Part shown: piece after piece, positions 54,966-62,470 of the stretch
How positions within the stretch are numbered: position 1 is the first letter of the stretch
How the letters are laid out: each line of letters begins with the position of its first letter
DNA from: CAVOGJ01 sp963695405
GTDB lineage: Bacteria; Planctomycetota; Planctomycetia; Pirellulales; Pirellulaceae
Assembly (NCBI GenBank): GCA_963695405.1
Contig: CAVOGJ010000012.1
Coordinates: 1 to 64,000, forward strand
Length of the DNA stretch: 64,000 nucleotides
Reading direction: 5' to 3'
Notes under the pieces: model-generated
What the model saw: only the letters and a program-made list of their open reading frames with translations
The model's database searches: none
What the model was told of the DNA's origin: nothing
Program-made: the position numbers and the translations under genes

Positions 54966-56204
54966 ATGCACATTCTTTCCACAGCCATCCAACGGCAGAC
55001 TCATGTCTTATGGCTTACAGCCATCCTTACTTCTGCGGCATCCGCGACGATTCCGTATGGCGGTGTCATGCCTGGCACGCCAGGCTTGGGTCCCACGGTA
55101 TCGGAACCTGCGACGATCCCGGGAAAAGAATACTCGCACAATTTTGACCATGGGATTGATGCGATCGGGGTGTTTCCATTTCCGGAGCAGGTGGTGGCGT
55201 GGGACGGAAGCGGCGGCGTAGCGAATGGAGTCAATTACACTGGCACGCGGCCAGACTTTACGCTTCTGAGCGAAGTCGACGCGCTGGCTCATCGGAACGA
55301 TGCCTTATTTAACTCTCTCCTGCTCGACCACAGTCATCTCATTTTTTCCGTGGATGATACGGCGTTTTCCATTTTCCCCGGTGGGGGGGCCTTTCCGGTC
55401 AGCGTTCCCTCGACGGGGCCTATCCAGCTCGCGAATGGAAACTCCATTGGAGGCGCTGGAGAGTTGTCCTACGAACTAGCAACCGGCGGGCCCGCCCTCG
55501 GCAACCCAGCCAATGTGCAGGGGATCTGGGCCAGGCAAGAAGAAATCAACGGGATGCCGCTTCCGGGTGACATCGACGCAGTGGAACTTTGGGGGCCGGA
55601 GCCCGGTTTCATGGCTGACGCCGACAAATATTCTCTCGACGTCGACTCCAATAGCTCGTTCTTGCCGGGTGGTCCTATTTCCGTCTGGAATTTGTCCGGT
55701 TCCGGCTATATCCGGCATCAGTTGATTTTGAACGCCGTGACTGGCAATTTGGGTCCGCTTCCCGCCGATATCCTACCCGAACAGGTCAACGTCGATGCCT
55801 TGATGGTGCGTGACACGGCCGATGATCCGGATGTCTTTCAGCGAGACCCCAACAATCCGGGCGATGTGGACGAGATCATTTTCAGCATCCGTCAGTTGCC
55901 GGATACGACGGATCCGACGGGATACTATGCGACGGGGAGCGAGCTGTTTGTCTTGAGCGCATCGGGCCTGTCTGGGTTCCTTCCCCACGGTGGCCATGTA
56001 TGGAACAAGGATTGGGCCCTGGCCAACATGGCGGCGGACATCGTTGTCGATCCGAATACGATCGTGCGCGTACCACTTGATTTGAACGCATTGGAGTCAG
56101 TCGGTGCGTCGGTTGTCCCCGAACCGGGTGGCTCGATACTCGCCCTGTTTGGCTTGGCGGCGTTTGCCCGACGCTGGTCGCGCATTGCTGTGGCGAGTGT
56201 CTAA
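54966..56204 (+). CDS. secreted PEP-CTERM protein
   Basis: AGGAG lies 7 bp before the ATG. 412 residues: signal peptide (QTHVLWLTAILTSAASA), a mature part rich in Gly/Asp/Pro/Ser with beta-rich segments (LIFSVDDTAFSIFPGGGAF, DVDEIIFSIRQLPDTTDP), and a C-terminal PEP-CTERM sorting signal (VPEPGGSILALFGLAAFARRW). The signal directs the protein to an exosortase-dependent surface or matrix pathway. No enzymatic motif. It lies 97 bp after the broken PEP-CTERM gene. Confidence 0.85.
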   Translation: MHILSTAIQRQTHVLWLTAILTSAASATIPYGGVMPGTPGLGPTVSEPATIPGKEYSHNFDHGIDAIGVFPFPEQVVAWDGSGGVANGVNYTGTRPDFTLLSEVDALAHRNDALFNSLLLDHSHLIFSVDDTAFSIFPGGGAFPVSVPSTGPIQLANGNSIGGAGELSYELATGGPALGNPANVQGIWARQEEINGMPLPGDIDAVELWGPEPGFMADADKYSLDVDSNSSFLPGGPISVWNLSGSGYIRHQLILNAVTGNLGPLPADILPEQVNVDALMVRDTADDPDVFQRDPNNPGDVDEIIFSIRQLPDTTDPTGYYATGSELFVLSASGLSGFLPHGGHVWNKDWALANMAADIVVDPNTIVRVPLDLNALESVGASVVPEPGGSILALFGLAAFARRWSRIAVASV

Positions 56205-56746
56205 CGCGTACCGGCGGCCGATTTCCAATTCTGCGGGGCAAAGGGCGAACGGTGGCGCCTGCTGCCCCGCGGTTTGCACGGAATGAGTCCGGACTTGCCC
56301 GGACGCATTCTCGGAAGGTCGCGTTTCAGCTTGGGGTCCCGCGACAGCGTCCGTTCCAGGCGACGAGTCAGATGGCTCACGCTCTCTCGACGGATCAGGC
56401 CAAGCGGCAGCGATAACTCGCGCAGGGTGGCAGTCGTCGTGATCCGCCGACTGAAAGTAGCCTGGACGCCGGTGTCGCCGGGCGAAACGGATGGCGCAGC
56501 TAGAGAGTCACCTTTGCCCGCCCTGGCCCAGTTAGGGCCGGGGAGTGCAGAGGAAGAGATGAACATGATTCGGCATGAACACAAAAGAGAACGACTCCGA
56601 TCCGCGCAATGGACGAGAGACTCTTCGAGACACCCGGCAGATTCTGACGATCAGCGGCATCTCGAAAGGTGGCCTGCCGCGCATTTTCACGTGACATGGC
56701 ATGATCGATTACGCCGGGATATTCCATGCGAAGTAAACGGGACCCT
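56205..56746. other. no supported gene
   Basis: Overlapping frames on both strands (for example minus 56201-56584, RRLERTLSRDPKLKRDLPRMRPGK) are basic and low-complexity, and not recognised. I see no gene here. Confidence 0.4.
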
Positions 56747-57276
56747 TAGGGCCACCCCTTCGGGGTTTGGCTTCAAGCCGGGCCCCGTTTAGCCAGGGTT
56801 TCGCAAGCGCTCGCTGTGGCTCGCGATTGCTCCACCCTGGGCTAGGATAGGACCATCCCTACGGGATTGGCTGGCTAGAAATTCCCCTGGGAACACCTTG
56901 CGAGACTTTGCTAAGAACTCCCACTCCCTTGGGAACTCTCCTAAAGGAAGAAACGACGCCTGCCGTCTTTTGGTTTCGGTGCGGTAAAGCTACCACAACG
57001 ACGGGCCAACGGCCCGTCTTTTTGGTTTCGGACCTGGCGACGTCCGCAAACCGGCGGTACGCCAGCAACGGATCGGACTTTGGCCTCGGGAATGATCTCG
57101 CCAACGCGCCCGGCCGATGTTGGGCAGTAATTGCTGGGCCTTGGCCGGAGGCAAAACTTTGCCCGGCAAAACGACGAAGATAACGACGCACTGCCTTCGT
57201 TTTGTAGCAACGGATCGGGCCTTTGGCCCTCGGGAATGATCTCGCCAACCCACCCAGCCCGATGGGCTGGGCTAGG
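56747..57276. repeat. mosaic repeats R3 and R2, adjoining
   Basis: 56747-56941 is R3: CACCCCTTCGGGGT, CGCTCGCTGTGGCTCGCGAT, CACCCTGGGCTAGGATAGGA, CCCCTGGGAACACCTTGCGA and CCCTTGGGAACTCTCCT, found again with a few changes at 62178-62373. It runs directly into an R2 copy (56943-57276) that repeats the palindromic modules of 53675-54004 in the same order. Confidence 0.85.
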
Positions 57277-57309
57277 CTCTGTCCCTTAATTGGGTTTTGA
57301 ACAAAAAAC

Positions 57310-57367
57310 GACATCTGCCATCCTCCGTGAGTTACTTACCACAGTGCTCATGGAGGAGTCAGATGTC
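57310..57367 (+). repeat. inverted repeat spanning the IS5 transposase start
   Basis: GACATCTG at 57310 pairs with CAGATGTC at 57360-57367, and CATCCTCCGTGAG with CTCATGGAGG inside, so the messenger would hide the ribosome binding site and ATG (57363) in a stem. Likely the IS left end or a translational control hairpin. Confidence 0.7.
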
Positions 57368-58052
57368 GCGGCATAATTTGACAGATCTGGAATGGAATGC
57401 AATCCGAGTTCTTCTCCCGAAGGAGCGTACAGGCAAGGCGGGACGCCCTTGGATACCGCACCGTCGGGTAATTGATGGGATTCTTTTTGTTTTGCGAACG
57501 GGAATCCCGTGGGCTGACTTACCCAGCCAATTTGGGAAATTCAAGACTGTCTACAACCGGTTTAGGAGGTGGGTGAAAAATGGACTCTGGCAACGCATAT
57601 TCAATGCGTTGATCGATCGTTTGCAGCGGAATGGAGAAATTGATTTCGAGTTGTGGTGCGTTGATGGCACGATCGTTCGTGCTCATCGTGTGGCTTCAGG
57701 GGCCCCCAGCGCCGGTAGAAGCAATGATGAAAACGCGGAAAAACACGCCCTTGGACGCTCGCGAGGAGGTTATTCCACGAAACTTCACTTCCTGACGGAC
57801 GGTCAAGGCATTCCCATTTCGGTAATCGCAACTCCAGGTCAGAGAAAAACCAAGTACGCGAAATATGCGGAACCTCAGACGCCGTCCGCCGGGCGCGGAA
57901 GAAAGCCTGGCGGTCGCGCGACTTCCTTCAATTCGCAAACTTCGGAATCGACAGCGGGTGGACCATCCGATGCGGATTGGGTGCTCCGCCAATCTGCTGA
58001 GGTGAACCAGACCGACGCACTTTTGCACCTCGGTTTCGTGCGTTCGGAGTGA
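57363..58052 (+). pseudogene. IS5-family transposase, C-terminus lost
   Basis: ATG 57363 with GGAGG six bases upstream begins MSRHNLTDLEWNAIRVLLPKE, then GRPWIPHRRVIDGILFVLRTGIPWADLP, YNRFRRWVKNGLWQRIF and CVDGTIVRAHR with the first catalytic Asp, to DGQGIPISVIATPGQR. After about residue 160 the sequence (YAEPQTPSAGRGRKPGGRATSFNSQ...) no longer resembles the family; the second Asp and the Glu are missing, consistent with a frameshift or rearrangement. Not active. Confidence 0.75.
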
Positions 58053-58111
58053 AACGGGTATGACGATATAGCCTCCCAAAAATCTTTATCTGGGAAAAAT
58101 CGGCAATCTGA

Positions 58112-58150
58112 GATGTTGTGGGGAGTAGATTCTTTTTCCTCCCCAACATC
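58112..58150 (+). ncRNA. hairpin upstream of IS110 transposase, candidate remnant of a bridge (seek) RNA
   Basis: GATGTTGTGGGGAG (58112-58125) pairs with its near complement CCTCCCCAACATC (58138-58150) across a T-rich loop, in the leader of the transposase (ATG 58163). IS110-group elements encode their guide RNA in this non-coding end; whether this stem belongs to one cannot be shown from one copy. Confidence 0.35.
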
Positions 58151-58162
58151 AGGAGAATTTCG

Positions 58163-58733
58163 ATGCTTCATCGCTCCCAAATGAGTCGTCGCGCGAATCG
58201 AAAATCGAAGCTTCGTCAGTTTGGGTCATTGCGAAAACCCAACGGCGTCATCAGCCCCCGTGTCCAGCAGGTAGGCGGAGAGCACTTCGCGATCGTGTGT
58301 GTCGATCCGGCTAAGCACCGCAGCGAATGGATGATGGCTGACTATTTTGGGAATGTCCTTATCCCGCCTCAGACGTTGGAGCATCAGGGGCCGTTCTTCA
58401 AGGCGGCGATTGAGCTGATTCGTCAAACCGGGCAGCAACACCACATCGAAGATATGATCGTTGCCGTGGAACGAACGGGAAACTACTATCTGCCCCCTAA
58501 GCGAGCATTTGCCAATGCCGGCTTCGAAACCCGCGTGGTCCATCCGTTTGCCACCAAGCAATATCGCGTCCCAGCCAACCCAGGCAACAAGACCGATGAA
58601 ACCGACTTGCATGCCCAGCACCGAGCCGCCGTGGCTGGCTTTGGATTGTGCGAGTTTGAACTAGAATCACCCTATCGAGAACTGCAGCTCCGCGCGCGGC
58701 ATCGGCGTAAACTCGTTGAGAAAGGGGCGTCGC
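58163..58733 (+). pseudogene. IS110-family transposase N-terminal (DEDD) domain, truncated
   Basis: ATG 58163 follows AGGAGAATTTCG. About 190 residues hold the RuvC-like DEDD nuclease domain of IS110/IS621 transposases: FAIVCVDPAKHRSEW (first Asp), IVAVERTGNYY (Glu), and DETDLHAQHRAA (Asp). After RRKLVEKGASLAW the sequence merges into repeat R2 (58734 onward), so the C-terminal Tnp domain with the catalytic Ser is gone. It cannot transpose by itself. Confidence 0.8.
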
Positions 58734-58870
58734 TTGCCTGGGTAAAAACGACGCCTGCCTTCGTTTTGGTAAACCTGGCAGACGTCATCTTGCCTAGATC
58801 ACTAAAAAGGCGACAGGCGTGGATTTTTTAAAAAGGCGGCAGGCGTGGATTTTTCGCGTGGATTTTTCAA
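58734..58870. repeat. mosaic repeat R2, short copy, truncating the IS110 gene
   Basis: AAAAACGACGCCTGCCTTCG, TTTTGGTAAACCTGGCAGAC and CTAGATCACTAAAAAGGCG repeat the end of the 53675-54004 copy almost without change; the terminal AAAGGCGGCAGGCGTGGATT is repeated twice. It joins directly to the broken transposase gene. Confidence 0.85.
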
Positions 58871-58969
58871 ACCCCGAAAGCTACTAAAGAGAGAGCTTGC
58901 CGCACAATGATTTACGAAGATGTTAATGCCATTCAGGTTTGACCTCAGTTTCTCCGGTTTCTTCGCAGA

Positions 58970-59686
58970 CTACATCAGACGCCGGATGATTCCCAGGACG
59001 CCGGCACCTATCATCATCAACATACCCGACGGTTCCGGGATCACTAGCAATCGACGGTTGGTGCTCACGGCAATCGGAATGTCATTCCCCGTCGACGGGT
59101 CCGCGAAGAACGCTGTCACTGGACCGCTACTGGTAAGAAGGGTTCCGGGCGGCGGTGCGATAAGACTCGTGATGCCACCGCTGAATAACGCAGGATCTTG
59201 GGTGAAGAGCTCCACGCCAGCCCCAGGTAACTTCAAACCAAAGGTGACGGCAAGATTGAGCGTTCCTGAAATAAAGCTTGCAGGGTCCCCCGTAGTATCC
59301 GTGGTGTCTTGAACAACATTCGTGATACTTCCTGAATAGCTCCCAATTCCAAAACTCGGGCCCGAACCCAATTCAAAAGGGCCAAGCAGAGGGTTCGTAC
59401 CGTTGAAAAGGGCGGAACCCGTCGGCGATAACGGAATGTCCGCAGCTACCGCCGGCTGAAGTTGGCGATCGATCGTGAACTGCCCGATGGCAGTTAAATT
59501 AGGAATCGGAATCGACACCCCGCTCATGTTAAACGGAGTATTGGGCAACAGCTCGATGTCTTGAATCGCGGCAACATTGGCGAACGTCGTCGTGCCAGCC
59601 ACAATGGGCGCCGCATCTGCACGGTTCGAAGCCATTGCCAACGCCAGACAAACGGTTAATGAACAAAATCTGACAAATCGAGTCAT
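58970..59686 (-). CDS. secreted PEP-CTERM protein, paralogue 1
   Basis: ATG 59686 (GGAG at 8 bp) gives a signal peptide (TRFVRFCSLTVCLALAMASNRADAAP) and about 238 residues. The mature start FANVAAIQDIELLPNTPFN, the ITNVVQDTTDTTGDPASFISG motif and the end STNRRLLVIPEPSGMLMMIGAGVLGIIRRLM are shared with the next two genes. The PEP-CTERM signal is intact. No catalytic motif; the family is unknown to me. Confidence 0.85.
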   Translation of the reverse strand: MTRFVRFCSLTVCLALAMASNRADAAPIVAGTTTFANVAAIQDIELLPNTPFNMSGVSIPIPNLTAIGQFTIDRQLQPAVAADIPLSPTGSALFNGTNPLLGPFELGSGPSFGIGSYSGSITNVVQDTTDTTGDPASFISGTLNLAVTFGLKLPGAGVELFTQDPALFSGGITSLIAPPPGTLLTSSGPVTAFFADPSTGNDIPIAVSTNRRLLVIPEPSGMLMMIGAGVLGIIRRLM

Positions 59687-60025
59687 GATGCAATCTCCAA
59701 TGGAACCCTGTGTGTTTGAATGTGGAAGCTGGGAGGAAAAGTGCCGACTGGTAGGCACCAGTCGGCTCGCTCGACTGACACACGCAACGGGAAATACGAT
59801 ACTTACTCTGACAAAGTGTTCTATCTTGTTTGGTCTCGAATTACCTATACGCATGAGGCTTACATTTCATTTGGACAGCATCGCTGTCATCGCAACGCTT
59901 CACGGTTGTCATGAATGGAATTACAAGCTTGTTAATGCCATTCACGTCTGACCCCATTTTCCCCCAGTTTCCACATGACGACATTCGGGGATTGAGGCCG
60001 TGGCCTGCGGTGCAATCGTTGTCGC

Positions 60026-60748
60026 CTATCGCCAAGAATGACGCGTCACGACGAGCCCCATGGCCAAAGTCATCAGCAGTGGGAAAAGGCTGGGCTCAGG
60101 AATGACCAACAACCGTCGATTCGACGACGTTCCGACGACTTCACCGTTGAACAAGACATTCAGAACGTCATCACCCATATTGGTGAAGAGCGTGCCGGGG
60201 GAAGGGGGAAGACCGTCCAGCAACCCTTGAAAGCCGAAAGACTGAGCCGTATCCGTCTCCAAGACGATGCCCACCAATGGGCCGCTGGTAAACTCCAATG
60301 CAAATCCCGCTCCACCGGCCTGCCAATCGCCCGAGACGAAACTGGAAGGGTCGCCGGAGGCAAAACCGGGATCACTTGGATCTTGTACGATGTTCGTGAT
60401 CGTCCCGCTGTAATCGCTCGGTTCGTAGGGTCCGACGGCGCCAAACACATAGTCGCCGAAACCGGGTAGAGAACCGTAAAATGCCGTGTCGATGGTTGAA
60501 TTGAAGACGATCGTATCGCCGACTTGCGTTTCTCGTACAAAGCCAAAGATTCCATCGCCAAAAAATCCTGGAATGGGAATCTCCGGACCCGGATTAATAC
60601 TGGTGCCAGCCAGCAAGACGATGTCTTGAATCGCTCGCGTGGGAAAGCTGGTGTTGCCGGCCTGAATCGGTTCGGCCGCGAGATTCAGCGGCGCTGCGAG
60701 AATGAAAAGGCAGGATGTCTTTAGTAGCCAAGCGTAGTGTCGATTCAT
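60026..60748 (-). CDS. secreted PEP-CTERM protein, paralogue 2
   Basis: ATG 60748 gives ~240 residues: signal peptide (YAWLLKTSCLFILAAPLNLAAEP), FPTRAIQDIVLLAGTSINPGPE, a beta-rich middle, ITNIVQDPSDPGFASG, DPSSFVSGDW, and SSNRRLLVIPEPSLFPLLMTLAMGLVV as the PEP-CTERM end. These blocks align with paralogues 1 and 3. Function unknown; surface or matrix location via exosortase is expected. Confidence 0.85.
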   Translation of the reverse strand: MNRHYAWLLKTSCLFILAAPLNLAAEPIQAGNTSFPTRAIQDIVLLAGTSINPGPEIPIPGFFGDGIFGFVRETQVGDTIVFNSTIDTAFYGSLPGFGDYVFGAVGPYEPSDYSGTITNIVQDPSDPGFASGDPSSFVSGDWQAGGAGFALEFTSGPLVGIVLETDTAQSFGFQGLLDGLPPSPGTLFTNMGDDVLNVLFNGEVVGTSSNRRLLVIPEPSLFPLLMTLAMGLVVTRHSWR

Positions 60749-60849
60749 TAGATGTACCCTCTGATGGAAAGAAGTAACGAACAAACCAGGAAGCAAGCCA
60801 CATTCGCGGAACGGTCCTATCACTGTCCCAACGAATCATGAAACAACGC

Positions 60850-61593
60850 TTATCTTAAGCGCCGCGACTTTTGACCGGCAATCCATGTGGCCAGTAATCC
60901 GGCCACGAGTAAGACACTCGTCGCTGGCTCGGGAACGACGCGAGTGATCCGGACCACGCCGCCGGGAAGAATCACGCCGATTTGCGGATCGACCAAAGGA
61001 TCGGGCAAATCTCCCGTTCGTACGAATACGGGAACTTCACTCGAGCTTGTGCCGATGAATTCGCTGCCGACGGAGTAAGGCAGACTGTCGACAGTGCTCT
61101 CAAATTCGTACGGTGCCCCGCCATAGGCAAAGGTGCCGTCCGGAAAGACTTGGGCGAAGGCGCCTGCGGCGACACGGTGGGCACTGATGAGGCTGGAGGG
61201 GTTGCCGGTGGCAAAACCTGGGTCGTTCGGATCCTGTTGGATTTGGGTCAGACTTCCCAGAAAGGGACCGAGTTCAGGTGTTTGTTCCACTCCTGCAAGA
61301 ATCTGAAAGGGAACGCCGGCAAGGTTTCCCGTTGCGGTAACGCTGACAATTTCGAAGTCGATCGTGTCGCCTACCTGTGGCTCCCAGACCTCGACGAACA
61401 CGCCGTTGGTCTCGACTGGGACGTCTACCGGATCGGGCCCGGGGTTAAACGGAGTGCCCGGAAAAAGTCGCGATATGAAGCCATTGAAGTACTCGTAGGT
61501 CGCTTGGCCCCCTTCAATCGGAGCCGCATGGGCGTAAGAGGCGAGCAGCAGCACGAGCAACATAACAAAGTGGTTTTTTTGATTCAATTTCAT
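60850..61593 (-). CDS. secreted PEP-CTERM protein, paralogue 3
   Basis: I start at ATG 61593, which has GAGGAG upstream and a signal peptide (KLNQKNHFVMLLVLLLASYAHAAP); a longer frame lacks these. About 247 residues: ISRLFPGTPFNPGPDPVDVPVE, VGDTIDFEIVSVTATG, LTQIQQDPNDPGFATG, NPSSLISAH, and RVVPEPATSVLLVAGLLATWIAGQ. It is the most diverged of the three but keeps the shared blocks in the same order. Confidence 0.85.
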   Translation of the reverse strand: MKLNQKNHFVMLLVLLLASYAHAAPIEGGQATYEYFNGFISRLFPGTPFNPGPDPVDVPVETNGVFVEVWEPQVGDTIDFEIVSVTATGNLAGVPFQILAGVEQTPELGPFLGSLTQIQQDPNDPGFATGNPSSLISAHRVAAGAFAQVFPDGTFAYGGAPYEFESTVDSLPYSVGSEFIGTSSSEVPVFVRTGDLPDPLVDPQIGVILPGGVVRITRVVPEPATSVLLVAGLLATWIAGQKSRRLR

Positions 61594-61828
61594 TACACTC
61601 CTCTTCTGGTTGGATGAAGCGATTAGCAGGTGCGAGGGATGCTCCGTTCGCCAGGCGGAAGCGCCGTCCACTCCCCCGGAGGATAGCAAGCAGGTCCGTA
61701 CGACCGGCAGCAGACTTCGCCGCCAACGGAAGCTAGGTCGACCGAAGCAGTTACTACACAGGTTATTGGCGGAAATTTTGCAACGGCTGTGCAAGCGAAA
61801 TTGGTTTTTTTCCGATTTCACGAAAAAT

Positions 61829-61996
61829 TTATGAAGGTGCCGCCCGGCGTTCAGCAGCCCGTCGATGCGATGGGCGACGTTTCGATGGTAAATGGCCGCC
61901 GATGTGACTGAGCAGCGTCCCCTCGCCCCACGGAAGGTGTGCCTTGGATCGATCCAGACGGGTGCTCCGACCGCCACAGACAACGATGCCGGGGCA
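61829..61996 (-). pseudogene. MobA-like nucleotidyltransferase N-terminal fragment
   Basis: The minus strand encodes GIVVCGGRSTRLDRSKAHLP, WGEGTLLSHIGGHL and then a divergent tail to a stop. The GG-x-S-x-R-x-x-x-x-K-A motif is the nucleotide-binding loop of MobA-type (molybdopterin guanylyltransferase) enzymes, with R-L-D in place of R-M-G. Only ~40 residues match. Just upstream (about 61997-62147) another frame has a helical stretch (DQPVDVAIFKAVASRIRDAI) that I do not recognise. Remnant. Confidence 0.45.
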
Positions 61997-62177
61997 GCCT
62001 GCCAGACAGATCGATTGCGTCTCGAATTCGGCTGGCAACGGCTTTGAAAATCGCCACATCCACCGGTTGGTCCTTCGGATGGTCACAGTCGAGTTCGCCC
62101 GTTTGTGCGTGAGCAAATTGAATTTCCGCCACGGCGTTTCCCGCCACGATGGACGTACTGAGCTCCGGTTGGGATCA

Positions 62178-62373
62178 TGAGGGCCACCCCTTCGGGGTTC
62201 GGTTTCCAACCGGGGCCCGTTACCCAGGGTTTCGCAATCGCTCGCTGTGGCTCGCGATTGCTCCACCCTGGGCTAGGATAGGACCATCCCTGCGGGATTG
62301 GCTGGCTAGAAATTCCCCTGGGAACACCTTGCGAGATTTTGCTAAGAGCTCCCACTCCCTTGGGAACTCTCCT
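62178..62373. repeat. mosaic repeat R3, second copy
   Basis: Matches 56747-56941 in order with a few substitutions: CACCCCTTCGGGGT, CGCTCGCTGTGGCTCGCGAT, CACCCTGGGCTAGGATAGGA, CCCCTGGGAACACCTTGCGA and CCCTTGGGAACTCTCCT. Confidence 0.85.
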
Positions 62374-62470
62374 ATTGACGGCGGCGCGGAGAATGGCCAC
62401 TCGTCACACCCGGTACATCGGAAATCGCCCAATGCGCGACACCTACTGAGTACCATTGGCCGCGTCGGCG

